The notes under the pieces were generated by a model. It made no database searches. It was not told the origin of the DNA and saw only the letters and a list, made by a program, of their open reading frames with translations. Source: Salinisphaera orenii subsp. orenii MK-B5 (lineage in GTDB: Bacteria > Pseudomonadota > Gammaproteobacteria > Nevskiales > Salinisphaeraceae). From it: a stretch of DNA of 64,000 nucleotides. The translations under genes were made by a program, and so were the position numbers. The stretch spans positions 82,501-146,500 of the forward strand of contig NZ_AYKH01000043.1 of NCBI RefSeq assembly GCF_003788635.1. Direction: 5' to 3'. Numbering within the stretch: position 1 is the first letter of the stretch; every line of letters starts with the position of its first letter. Below, one piece after another: positions 27,079-35,648 of the stretch.

Positions 27079-28233
27079 ATGCGCGTGTTTCGATCGTTCG
27101 GCGTCGCCCTGCTCGCCGCCACCCTGACCGTGTCCGCGACCGGCTCGGCCCAGTCCGACCGCTCCGAGCAGGCCCGGGCCGAGCTCGACGCCCTGCGCGA
27201 TCGCATCGACGCCGTCCGCCAGCACATCGCCGCCGACAAGAGCCAGCGCGGCGACCTGGCGAACGCCCTCAATCAGGCCGAAGCCGACATCAGCGCCGCC
27301 CAGAAGCGCCTGCGTACGCTCGACGATGCGATCGCCGCGCATCGCGATCGCATCGACAGCCTCACCGCGCGGCGCGACGCCGAGCGCGACGACCTCGGCG
27401 ACAAGCTGGACGTGCTCCGCGATCAGGTCCGCGCCGCCTATTCGAGCGGCCGCATGAATCGCATGCGTCTGCTGCTGTCCGGCGAGTCGCCCGAGAAGCT
27501 CGGCCGCATGCTCGTGTATTTCGAGTACTTCGCCGGCGCCCAGACCGAGCAGGTCCACGCGCTGCAGGACACCCTCGCCGATCTCGCGGTGCGCCAGCGC
27601 GCCCTGGAGCAGGAACAGGACGCGCTGGCCGAACGCCGGGCCGACCGTGCCGAGACGCTGTCGCGTCTAGAGGCCAATCAGGCCGAACGCCGGGAGGCCA
27701 TCGCGGCACTCGACTCGCAGCTGTCCTCGCGCCAGGCCAACCTGGAGAACCTGCGCATCGACGCCCAGCGGCTGGAGGATCTGCTCGGCTCCCTGCAGAG
27801 CGAGCTCTCGGCCCTGCCGCCGGTCGACGAGGGCACGCCGTTCGCCGAACTCAAGGGCCGCATGAGGCCGCCGGTCGACGGCCGGGTGCTGGCCCGCTTC
27901 GGCACCACCAAGGCCGGCGGCCCGCTGAAATGGCAGGGCCAGTGGCGCGCCGCGCCCGAAGGCACCGCGGTCCGGGCGGTGGCGGGCGGTCGCGTGGTCT
28001 ATGTCGGCTACATGCACCGCTACGGACTGATCGTGATCCTCGATCACGGCAACAACTACTACACGCTCTACGGCCATGCCGAGAGCACCTACGTCGAGGT
28101 CGGCGACAACGTCCAACGCGGCCAGGCGGTGGCCAAGGCCGGGCGCAGCGGCGGCCATCGGCGCAGCGGCGCCTATTTCGAGATCCGGCGCGGCAGCACG
28201 CCCGTCAATCCGTCGCAGTGGCTGTCCGGTTGA
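27079..28233 (+). CDS. envC: Murein hydrolase activator EnvC
   Basis: EnvC activates AmiA/AmiB amidases at the septum. It has 384 residues: a signal peptide (VALLAATLTVSATGSA), long coiled coils over about 27-250 (many Ala/Leu/Glu/Arg heptads) and a C-terminal LytM domain from about 285. That domain is degenerate: the zinc HxxxD position is replaced around WRAAPEGTAVRA, and the HxH position reads YFE. It is therefore a non-enzymatic activator, as known for EnvC. The gene is divergent from the rhodanese-secB-gpsA run and followed by a CtpA-type protease, the common envC-ctpA arrangement. Confidence 0.93.
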   Translation: MRVFRSFGVALLAATLTVSATGSAQSDRSEQARAELDALRDRIDAVRQHIAADKSQRGDLANALNQAEADISAAQKRLRTLDDAIAAHRDRIDSLTARRDAERDDLGDKLDVLRDQVRAAYSSGRMNRMRLLLSGESPEKLGRMLVYFEYFAGAQTEQVHALQDTLADLAVRQRALEQEQDALAERRADRAETLSRLEANQAERREAIAALDSQLSSRQANLENLRIDAQRLEDLLGSLQSELSALPPVDEGTPFAELKGRMRPPVDGRVLARFGTTKAGGPLKWQGQWRAAPEGTAVRAVAGGRVVYVGYMHRYGLIVILDHGNNYYTLYGHAESTYVEVGDNVQRGQAVAKAGRSGGHRRSGAYFEIRRGSTPVNPSQWLSG

Positions 28234-28341
28234 CGCGCCCGGCACCGGCCGATGGTGTGCTATCTTCTAGCGTCGTTCCGGAACGCGGTTCACGCTCCGA
28301 TCGTTCGCGCCGCAGCTGCGGCCAGGGGGAGTCCTAGCGTC

Positions 28342-29682
28342 ATGCGAGCCACAATCCGCAGCACGCTGCTGATCGCCTTCGGCGTCATCATCGGCACCGT
28401 CCTCGCCCTTCCGCCCGGCGCGTTCGCGCAGCCCGGCGACGATTCGCGAGACGAAGCCGCCGATGCCCCGGCGCACGGCCTGCCGCTCGAGGAACTGCGC
28501 ACCTTCGTCGAGATCCTCAACCGCGTGAAGCAGGGCTACGTCGAGGATGTCTCCGACCAGGCGCTGCTGGAAAACGCCATCCGCGGCATGCTCGACGGCC
28601 TCGACCCGCACTCGGCCTATCTCAACAAGTCGGAGTTCAAGGAGATCTCGATCTCGACCTCCGGTCGCTTCGGCGGTCTCGGCGTCGAGGTGCAGATCGA
28701 GAACGGCTTCGTGCGCGTGGTCGCGCCGATCGACGACACCCCGGCGAGCGAGGCCGGGCTCCAGGCCGGCGACCTGATCGTGCGCATCGACGGCAAGGCG
28801 GTCAAAGGCATGTCGCTGATGGACGCGGTCAAGACGATGCGCGGCGATCCGGGCAGCGAAGTCACGCTCACGATCCTGCGCGACGGCCGCGACGAGCCTT
28901 TCACGGTCACGCTCGAGCGTTCGGTGATCCGCGTGGAGAGCGTCAAGGCGCGGATGCTCGACGATGGCTACGGCTATGTCCGCATCACCCAGTTCTCCAG
29001 CCAGACCGGCGAAAGCCTCGAACGCGAGCTCGAGCGGCTGCAGGACCGCGCCGACGAAGGGCTTCGCGGCATCGTGCTCGACCTGCGCAATAACCCCGGC
29101 GGCGTGCTGAGTTCGGCAGTGGACGTCGCCGACACCTTCCTGGACGCGGGCGGCATCGTCTCGATCAAGGGGCGGGCGGAGAACACCGACCAGCAGTTCG
29201 ACGCCGAGCCCGGCGACATGCTCGACGGCGCGCCGATCGTGGTGCTGGTCAACGAGGGTTCGGCCTCGGCATCGGAGATCGTGGCGGGCGCCCTGCAGGA
29301 CGACAGCCGCGCCGTGATCATGGGTTCCCGGACCTTCGGCAAGGGCTCGGTCCAGACCATACTGCCGCTGGCGAACGGGGCCGCGCTCAAGCTCACCACT
29401 GCGCGCTACTACACACCGAGTGGGCGCTCGATCCAGGCCGAGGGCATCGACCCGGACGTGGGCATTCAGAACGTCAACGTCACCGCTGCCCAGGGCAGCG
29501 AGGTCCTGCCCTTCTCGGAGGCCGATCTCGCCGGCGCGCTGGCCAACGACAACGATGACGACGAGGACGGCCCGCGCGACGGCGTGAAAGGGCCCGACGG
29601 CAAGCCGCTGGCCGAGTCCGACTACGCCCTGTACGAGGCGCTGAACCTGCTCAAGGGGCTCTACATCCTGCGCACGCGCTGA
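28342..29682 (+). CDS. S41 family C-terminal processing peptidase
   Basis: Periplasmic serine protease of 446 residues: signal (STLLIAFGVIIGTVLALPPGA), a PDZ domain near 100-185 (GGLGVEVQIENGFVRVVAPI) and the S41 catalytic domain. The Ser/Lys dyad is visible: Ser309 in EGSASASEIVAG and Lys334 in FGKGSVQT, 25 residues apart as in Prc/CtpA. An acidic tail (NDNDDDEDGPRDG) follows. ATG 28342 has AGGGGGAG upstream; the in-frame ATG at 28252 lies near the envC end and lacks a signal peptide. Substrates could include envelope hydrolases, given the envC neighbour. Confidence 0.94.
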   Translation: MRATIRSTLLIAFGVIIGTVLALPPGAFAQPGDDSRDEAADAPAHGLPLEELRTFVEILNRVKQGYVEDVSDQALLENAIRGMLDGLDPHSAYLNKSEFKEISISTSGRFGGLGVEVQIENGFVRVVAPIDDTPASEAGLQAGDLIVRIDGKAVKGMSLMDAVKTMRGDPGSEVTLTILRDGRDEPFTVTLERSVIRVESVKARMLDDGYGYVRITQFSSQTGESLERELERLQDRADEGLRGIVLDLRNNPGGVLSSAVDVADTFLDAGGIVSIKGRAENTDQQFDAEPGDMLDGAPIVVLVNEGSASASEIVAGALQDDSRAVIMGSRTFGKGSVQTILPLANGAALKLTTARYYTPSGRSIQAEGIDPDVGIQNVNVTAAQGSEVLPFSEADLAGALANDNDDDEDGPRDGVKGPDGKPLAESDYALYEALNLLKGLYILRTR

Positions 29683-29696
29683 GCGCGCCCGCGGCG

Positions 29697-30152
29697 CTAC
29701 TCGGGCCCGACGGCACGCCAGCGCATCTCGACGTGCGTGTCGCTCTGTCCGCTACGCTGGAAGCCGTGGCGGGCGTAGAATGCCTCGGCGCGGGCATTGG
29801 TGCGGAATACGCGCAGCGTCACCGCCCTGTCCAGACGCCCGGCCCGGGCCTGGAGATGACCCAGCAGCCGGCCACCGCGACCGGCCCCGCGGGCCTCGGC
29901 CACGAGCACGATGTTCGCCAGATGCAGCGCACCCGCCCGCCACAGCACCTGCAGATAGCCCACCTCGCGGGCCCCATCGACGACGATCAGCGGGCGCACA
30001 CGCTCGAACAGACGGCCGAAATCGCGCCGCTGCCAGGCGTCGTTCCAGCCCCAGATCGCGTCGATGTGATCCCGATAGGCCACCGCGTACCATACGAACA
30101 GGCGCGGCCATTCGTCACGGCGGGCCCGTCGCAGGGACAGGCCCGCATCCAC
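29697..30152 (-). CDS. GNAT family N-acetyltransferase
   Basis: 151-residue GNAT-fold protein. The acetyl-CoA loop is approximated by VAEARGAGRGGRLLGHLQAR (Q/RxxGxG/A region), followed by the typical C-terminal VFRTNARAEAFYARHGFQRSG. N-terminal residues (SLRRARRDEWPRLFVWYAV) fit the family. No ATG is available; the GTG at 30152, 32 bases after the ubiB stop, is the best start. Substrate unknown. Co-directional with ubiB and probably the last gene of that unit. Confidence 0.78.
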   Translation of the reverse strand: MDAGLSLRRARRDEWPRLFVWYAVAYRDHIDAIWGWNDAWQRRDFGRLFERVRPLIVVDGAREVGYLQVLWRAGALHLANIVLVAEARGAGRGGRLLGHLQARAGRLDRAVTLRVFRTNARAEAFYARHGFQRSGQSDTHVEMRWRAVGPE

Positions 30153-30184
30153 GCGGCCCGGGCCGAGCGCGGACCGCAGCCGGG

Positions 30185-31804
30185 TCAGCCCCGCCAGGCG
30201 CGTACCCAGCAGGCCAGACCCGCGACCGCGCCGAGGCCCGTCAGCCAGGCCGGGGCAGGCGCATAGATCGCCAGGACCGCCGCCGAGACCACGAGCCCGG
30301 TGCCGACGACGGTCCAGCGCATGGCGCGCCGCGCCGTACGCAGCTCGTGGGTGATGTCGCCGAGCGCGCGCTCGAGTTCGCGGGCGGCCGGAGTGCTGCC
30401 CTCGTCCAGCCGCTTGACTACGGTCGCGACCAGACCGGGCAGACTGTCCATGATCTGCGGCGCCTGGCGACGCAGCCGCTCGGCGGCAACCCGCGGGCTG
30501 GCGCGGTGGTGCATCCATTCCTCGAGCACCGGCTTGGCCGTGGACCAGAGATCCAGCTGCGGATAGAGATCGCGCCCGAGACCCTCGACGTTGAGCACGG
30601 TCTTCTGCAGCAGCACCAACTGCGGCTGGACCTGATAGCGATAGCGGCGCGCGATCCGGAACAGCCGGACCAGGAACAGTCCGAAGGAAATCTCGGCCAG
30701 CGGCTTGTTCATGATCGGCTCGGAGACCGTGCGGATCGCGCCCTCGAATTCCTCGACCCGGATATCGGCCGGCATCCAGCCGGATTCGATGTGCAGCTCG
30801 GCGATGCGCTTGTAGTCCTGATTGAAAAACGCCAGGAAGTTCTCGGCCAGATAGCGCTGATCCGCGCTCGTCAGCGAGCCGACGATGCCGAAATCCAGGC
30901 CGATGTAGCGCGGCCGATGCGGGTGGGTGACGTCCACGAAGATATTGCCGGGATGCATGTCGGCGTGGAAGAAATTGTCGCGAAAGACCTGCTTGAAGAA
31001 GATCTCCACGCCGCGCTCGGCCAGCACCTTGAAATCCACGCCCGCCGCGGTGAGCGATTCGACGTCGTCGATGGGGATGCCGTGCATGCGCTCCATGACC
31101 AGCACGCTCTCGGTGCTGTAGTCGAAGAATATCTCCGGATGCACGATCAAATCCGAGCCGGCCCAGTTGCGCCCGAGCTGGCTGGCGTTGGCGCCCTCGC
31201 GCATCAGATCCAGCTCGTCGGTGATGATGCGGTCGTACTCGGCCACGATCTCGACCGGGCGCAGCCGCCGGGCCTCCGGGTGAAAGCGCGCGGCCAGACC
31301 GGCCAGGCGATAGAGCACGGCGATGTCGCGGTCGATGCGTTCGTGCACGTCCGGGCGCAGCACCTTGACCACGACCTCGCGGCCGGCCGCCTCGCCGGCA
31401 CGCGGGTGCAGACGCGCGGCGTGCACCTGGGCGATCGAGGCCGCGGCCATCGGCTCGGTCTCGAAGGACTCGAAGAACACCTCGAGCGAGTGGCCGTAGG
31501 CCGCCTCGATCAGCCGGCGCGCCTCGGCGCCCTCGAACGGCGGCACATCGTCCTGAAGCTTCGACAGCTCCTCGGCCATGCCTTCGGGCAGCAGATCGCG
31601 CCGGGTCGACAGCGTCTGGCCGAACTTGACGAAGACCGGGCCGAGCGCTTCCAGCGCCAGGCGCAGACGCACGTTCAGCGGCTCGTCGAAATCGCGCGGC
31701 CTGCCGAGCAGCCAGGTGGGTGCGGCATCGCCCATCAGCTCGCCCAGACCGTAACGGCGGGCGGTGCGCAGGATCTCGAGCATGCGGCGGCTGCGGGACA
31801 GCAT
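30185..31804 (-). CDS. ubiB: Ubiquinone biosynthesis atypical kinase/ATPase UbiB
   Basis: ADCK/UbiB family protein of 539 residues, needed for ubiquinone synthesis. Signatures are the KxGQ motif (VFVKFGQTLSTRRDLLP, Lys60-Gln63), the Ala-rich nucleotide loop AAASIAQVHAA, DNFFHADMHPGNIFVD and GLDFGIVG. Two C-terminal hydrophobic helices (residues about 498-536) anchor it to the membrane. The start ATG overlaps the stop of ubiJ by one base (TGATG). Third gene of the ubiE-ubiJ-ubiB operon. Confidence 0.96.
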   Translation of the reverse strand: MLSRSRRMLEILRTARRYGLGELMGDAAPTWLLGRPRDFDEPLNVRLRLALEALGPVFVKFGQTLSTRRDLLPEGMAEELSKLQDDVPPFEGAEARRLIEAAYGHSLEVFFESFETEPMAAASIAQVHAARLHPRAGEAAGREVVVKVLRPDVHERIDRDIAVLYRLAGLAARFHPEARRLRPVEIVAEYDRIITDELDLMREGANASQLGRNWAGSDLIVHPEIFFDYSTESVLVMERMHGIPIDDVESLTAAGVDFKVLAERGVEIFFKQVFRDNFFHADMHPGNIFVDVTHPHRPRYIGLDFGIVGSLTSADQRYLAENFLAFFNQDYKRIAELHIESGWMPADIRVEEFEGAIRTVSEPIMNKPLAEISFGLFLVRLFRIARRYRYQVQPQLVLLQKTVLNVEGLGRDLYPQLDLWSTAKPVLEEWMHHRASPRVAAERLRRQAPQIMDSLPGLVATVVKRLDEGSTPAARELERALGDITHELRTARRAMRWTVVGTGLVVSAAVLAIYAPAPAWLTGLGAVAGLACWVRAWRG

Positions 31805-32421
31805 CAGCGGGCGCCCCGCAGTCGCCGCAGCCGCGCGCCCAGCCGGTCGACGTCGTCGCGCAGCGTCTCGACCTCGCCGGCGAAGACGTCATGCTCCCAG
31901 CGGCCGACGACATCGCGCGATTCCTCCCGCAGATATTCCGCGGCCTGCTCGGGCACCTCGCGGGCCGCGCGCGCGACCAGCGCCCGCGCCGAGGCCAGCC
32001 CGCGGCCGAGGACATAGGCCGGCACCGGGCCGAAGCGGGCGTCCACGATGTCGGTGATGTCGAAGTCCACGGCCGAGAACAGGTCGGCGAAACGCTGGGC
32101 GACGCCGACGTCGCCCTCGATGCGCAGGCCCGCGCCCATCAGGCCTTCGCGGCCGCCGGAGAACAGCAGCCGTCCGAAGACCATGCTCGCCCCGGTCAGC
32201 GTCACGTCCGCGGCCTCCGGCGGCGCCGCGCACACCTGCATGCCGTGATCCTCGGCCACGAACACCAGCCGCAGCCCCAGATCCGACAGCCGCAGCTCCA
32301 GCGCGCATCCGGCCAGCGCCGCGCAGCGCTCGAGCGCGCGGGCATCGCTGCCGAGATAGCGGGCCAGCGCGATCTCCACCGCCCCGAGTGCCGGCGTGGG
32401 CAGGCTGCGGTACTCGGTCAC
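31804..32421 (-). CDS. ubiJ: Ubiquinone biosynthesis accessory factor UbiJ
   Basis: UbiJ is an SCP2-fold lipid-binding scaffold of the soluble ubiquinone-synthesis complex. It has 205 residues: an SCP2 domain over about 20-115 ([36 protein letters not shown]) and a coiled-coil C-terminus ([20 protein letters not shown]). The start is GTG at 32421, overlapping the ubiE stop (GTGA). Sequence identity to E. coli UbiJ is low by eye, but position between ubiE and ubiB supports the name. Confidence 0.88.
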   Translation of the reverse strand: MTEYRSLPTPALGAVEIALARYLGSDARALERCAALAGCALELRLSDLGLRLVFVAEDHGMQVCAAPPEAADVTLTGASMVFGRLLFSGGREGLMGAGLRIEGDVGVAQRFADLFSAVDFDITDIVDARFGPVPAYVLGRGLASARALVARAAREVPEQAAEYLREESRDVVGRWEHDVFAGEVETLRDDVDRLGARLRRLRGAR

Positions 32422-33212
32422 GGGCTGTAACCGCGATGGACGGCGACGATGCCGCCGGTGAGGTTGTGATAGCCGCAGCGCACCAGGCCGGCCGTGCGCA
32501 TCATCTCGCGCAGCGTGTCCTGGTCCGGATGCATGCGGATCGACTCCGCGAGATAGCGGTAGGAGGCCTCGTCGCCGGCGACGTTGCGGCCCAGCCAGGG
32601 CAGTACCGAAAACGAGTAGATATCGTAGAGCTTGTCCAGCCCCGGCACCGCCGGCTTGGAGAATTCGAGCACGATCGCGCGGCCGCCGGGCCGGGTCACG
32701 CGTCGCATCTCGGCCAGCGCGGCCGGCTTGTCGGTGACGTTGCGCAGCCCGAAGCCGATGGACACGCAGTCGAACGTGTCGTCGGCGAACGGCAGCCGCT
32801 CGGCGTTGGCCAGACAATAGTCGACGTTGTCGACAATGCCGGCGTCGATGAGCCGGTCGCGCCCGTGCGCCAGCATGGCGGGGTTGATGTCGGAGAGCAG
32901 CACGCGGCCGTCGGGGCCCGCGCGGCGCGCGAACCCGGTGGCGAGGTCGCCGGTGCCGCCGGCCAGGTCCAGCACCCGCTCGCCCGGGCGCACCGCCGCC
33001 AGTTCCAGGGTGAAGTGCTTCCACGCCCGATGGATGCCCATCGACATCAGATCGTTCATCAGGTCGTAGTTGTCGGCCACCGAGTCGAACACCGCGCCGA
33101 CACGGCGCTGCTTCTCGCCGCGGGCGACGCGTTCGTAGCCGAAGTCGATGGTGTCCGGATCGTCGCCGGAGGCGTCCCGGCGCGGGCGGCCGGTCTCGTC
33201 GTGCTGGGCCAT
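32418..33212 (-). CDS. ubiE: Ubiquinone/menaquinone methyltransferase UbiE
   Basis: SAM-dependent C-methyltransferase acting on demethoxy-ubiquinol and demethylmenaquinol. It has 264 residues with an acidic/basic N-terminal extension of about 25. Motifs are [22 protein letters not shown]-binding [31 protein letters not shown] and the C-terminal [20 protein letters not shown]. All are typical of UbiE. First gene of the ubiE-ubiJ-ubiB unit. It diverges from the enoyl-reductase-like gene across 121 bases. Confidence 0.96.
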   Translation of the reverse strand: MAQHDETGRPRRDASGDDPDTIDFGYERVARGEKQRRVGAVFDSVADNYDLMNDLMSMGIHRAWKHFTLELAAVRPGERVLDLAGGTGDLATGFARRAGPDGRVLLSDINPAMLAHGRDRLIDAGIVDNVDYCLANAERLPFADDTFDCVSIGFGLRNVTDKPAALAEMRRVTRPGGRAIVLEFSKPAVPGLDKLYDIYSFSVLPWLGRNVAGDEASYRYLAESIRMHPDQDTLREMMRTAGLVRCGYHNLTGGIVAVHRGYSP

Positions 33213-33290
33213 ATCGGACCTAGAAGCGGGGCTGCGGGAAGCTTACGCGAGGCGCTGTTCGCGGCCAAGCGCCTGCCGCGGCGTGCCCCG

Positions 33291-33303
33291 AATCTAGTAG
33301 ATT
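33291..33303. promoter_or_regulatory. 13-bp inverted repeat upstream of the enoyl-reductase-like gene
   Basis: AATCT-AGT-AGATT is a perfect dyad, AT-rich against a GC-rich background, ending 30 bases before the ATG at 33334 in the divergent ubiE intergenic region. It could be a repressor operator; no regulator is identified. Confidence 0.3.
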
Positions 33304-33333
33304 GGGCACCTCAATCGACTCGGGGACGCTCTC

Positions 33334-34554
33334 ATGGAGACAACGCAGCACGAGGTCGTGGTCTTCGGCGCGACCAGTTTCGTCGGCCGCCTGACCTGCG
33401 CCTATCTCGCGGATCGGTACGGCGACGACCTGGACTGGGCCATGGCCGGCCGCTCGCAGAGCCGGCTGGAGTCGGTGCGCGACGAGGTAGGCGCCGGCGA
33501 CGACGTGCCGCTGATCGTGGCCGACGCCGCCGATCCGGCCGCGCTCGAGGCACTCTGCGAGCGCGCGCGGGTGGTGGTGTCCACCGTCGGCCCCTACGCC
33601 CTCTACGGCGAGACGCTGGTGCGGATCTGTGCCGAGACCGGCACGGACTACTGCGACCTCACCGGCGAGGTGCAGTGGATCCGGCGCATGATAGAACGCT
33701 ACGAGGCGACCGCTGCGGAAAGCGGCGCCCGCATCGTGCACTGTTGCGGCTTCGACTCGCTGCCCTCCGACCTCGGCGTGCACTATCTTCAGCGCACGGC
33801 GCGGCAGCGCTTCGGCGCCCCCTGCACGCGGGTGAAGATGCGGGTCAAGGCCATGCGCGGCACCTTTTCCGGCGGCACCGTCGCCAGCCTGGTCAACGTC
33901 GCCCGCGAGATGCGCGCCGACCCGGACCTGCGCCGCGCGCTGGCCGATCCCTACGCGCTCTGCCCGGCGACATACCGGCCGGCGACACGCCAGCCCGACG
34001 TCAAAGGCCCGACGTTCGATACCGATGCCGGTGCCTGGGTCGCGCCGTTCGTCATGGCCGCCATCAACACCCGCGTGGTCCAGCGCAGCAACGCCCTGTC
34101 GAAGCAGGCCTACGGCGCGGATTTTCGCTACGACGAGGCCCAGATGATGGGCCGCGGCGCCCGCGGCCGGCTGCGTGCCTACGCCCTGACCGCTGCCCTA
34201 GGCGGCTTCATGGCCGGCGTCGCGCTCGCACCCACCCGCCGTCTGCTGGAGCGCTTCGTGCTGCCCGGGCCCGGCGAGGGCCCCTCGTCACAGGCGCAGG
34301 AAAACGGCTTCTACGACATCCGTTTCTTCGGCGAGACCGAGGCCGGCGAGAAACTGGCGATCAAGGTCGTGGGCGATCGCGATCCCGGCTACGGCTCCAC
34401 CTCGAAGATGCTCGGCGAAGCCGCCGTCTGCCTGGCCCGCGACATCGACACCGCCACCGCCGGCGGTTTCTGGACGCCGGCCACGATCTTCGGCGACACC
34501 CTGGTCGAGCGCCTGGAAAACGACGCCGGCCTGCATTTCGAGGCGCTGACCTGA
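33334..34554 (+). CDS. Saccharopine dehydrogenase-like / trans-acting enoyl reductase family protein
   Basis: 406-residue protein with an N-terminal NAD(P)-binding Rossmann fold (HEVVVFGATSFVGRLTCAYL; VVVSTVGPYALYG). It contains CCGFDSLPSDLGV, a signature shared by saccharopine-dehydrogenase-like oxidoreductases and mycobacterial trans-acting enoyl reductases. A hydrophobic stretch near 285-305 (YALTAALGGFMAGVALAP) suggests membrane association. It is likely an oxidoreductase acting on a lipid. The true substrate is unknown; saccharopine itself is improbable. Monocistronic by context. Confidence 0.85.
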   Translation: METTQHEVVVFGATSFVGRLTCAYLADRYGDDLDWAMAGRSQSRLESVRDEVGAGDDVPLIVADAADPAALEALCERARVVVSTVGPYALYGETLVRICAETGTDYCDLTGEVQWIRRMIERYEATAAESGARIVHCCGFDSLPSDLGVHYLQRTARQRFGAPCTRVKMRVKAMRGTFSGGTVASLVNVAREMRADPDLRRALADPYALCPATYRPATRQPDVKGPTFDTDAGAWVAPFVMAAINTRVVQRSNALSKQAYGADFRYDEAQMMGRGARGRLRAYALTAALGGFMAGVALAPTRRLLERFVLPGPGEGPSSQAQENGFYDIRFFGETEAGEKLAIKVVGDRDPGYGSTSKMLGEAAVCLARDIDTATAGGFWTPATIFGDTLVERLENDAGLHFEALT

Positions 34555-34751
34555 CACCGCCGCGCCGGCCACCGGGGCCGACGATGCCGCCCCGAGGCCG
34601 GCACCAGAGCAGAACGCGGTGTCGCGGCGCCCGGTTACGGGCCGGACGCGAGCGTTGTCCAGCCCGGGCGCCCGATTCGCCCATGAACCGGCACACCTCT
34701 ACAGCAGCCCGCCGGCTCCGCCCATCGCCGTGCTCGTATAGGCTGTGAGCC

Positions 34752-35636
34752 ATGATGAGCCGGACCGAGACACCCCACTGGCATCTGCTGGGCGCCGGCC
34801 ATATCGGCACCTGGGCGGCCCGTCATCTCCTCGCGGCCGGACACCGCGTGAGCGTGATACGCGCCACGCAGGCCACGGCGGTACACGCACGTTTCACCCG
34901 CGCCGACGGCCGCGACCGCACCATGCTGCGTCTGCCCGTCGCCTCGCCCGCCGCGCTGAGCGCGCCGCTGTCGCATGTCGTTGTCGCCTGCAAGACGCCG
35001 TTCACCGACACCGCACTGGCCCGCTGTCGCCTGGCCGCCGACTCGACGGTGATCCGCCTGCAGAACGGTATCGGCACGCTCGACGGCCGGCTGCCGGACC
35101 GGGCCTGCCTGATCGAGGCGGTGACCACCGCGGCGGTCAAGGGCCGGCGTGACGCCCACGAGATCGTGGCCGACAACCGGACCTGGATGGGCGGCTCGGC
35201 GGTGCCGCCGGCCTGGTTCGAGTCTCTGGCCGACCACTGGCCGGGGCTGCAATGGGCGGCGGACATCCGTTATCGGCAGTGGCGCAAGCTGGTGGCCAAT
35301 GCCGTCATCAACCCGCTGACCGCGCTCCACGACGTACCCAACGGCGCGCTGGTCACCGACGCCCGTCTCGCCGGGCAGGCGGCCGAACTCGCCACCGAAG
35401 CGGACCGGCTGCTGGCCCGCCTCGACCCGACCTGGCCGGGCGACTCGCTGGCCGGCGTGCAGGCCATCGCCCGCGCCACTGCCGACAACACCTCGTCGAT
35501 GCGGGCGGACATGGCGCGCGGCGCCGCCACCGAGATCGAGGCCATCAACGGCTGGCTCCTGCGTCAGGCCGATACCTGCGGGCTGGCCCTGCCCGCGCAT
35601 GCGGCGATCGTAGAGGCCGTGCGCCGGCGCGGCTAG
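34752..35636 (+). CDS. Ketopantoate reductase family protein (PanE/ApbA-like)
   Basis: 294-residue NADPH-dependent 2-dehydropantoate 2-reductase family protein. It has HLLGAGHIGTWAARHLLAAG at residues 11-30, a catalytic-lysine helix WRKLVANAVINPLTAL near 178-193 and the C-terminal SSMRADMARGAATEIEAING, all family hallmarks. It may supply pantoate for coenzyme A, but genomes often hold paralogues with other 2-keto substrates. The ATG at 34755 is an equal alternative to the one at 34752. The 197 bases upstream contain no recognised element. Confidence 0.85.
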   Translation: MMSRTETPHWHLLGAGHIGTWAARHLLAAGHRVSVIRATQATAVHARFTRADGRDRTMLRLPVASPAALSAPLSHVVVACKTPFTDTALARCRLAADSTVIRLQNGIGTLDGRLPDRACLIEAVTTAAVKGRRDAHEIVADNRTWMGGSAVPPAWFESLADHWPGLQWAADIRYRQWRKLVANAVINPLTALHDVPNGALVTDARLAGQAAELATEADRLLARLDPTWPGDSLAGVQAIARATADNTSSMRADMARGAATEIEAINGWLLRQADTCGLALPAHAAIVEAVRRRG

Positions 35637-35648
35637 ACGCGGGCCGTA

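Noticed and set aside
29697-32015. 772-codon minus-strand open frame
   Set aside because: Only its last about 150 codons (from GTG 30152) form a real GNAT protein; the rest is an out-of-frame shadow of ubiB.
32388-34748. 786-codon plus-strand open frame
   Set aside because: It runs antisense to ubiE and out of frame with the enoyl-reductase-like gene; low-complexity Arg/Gly translation.
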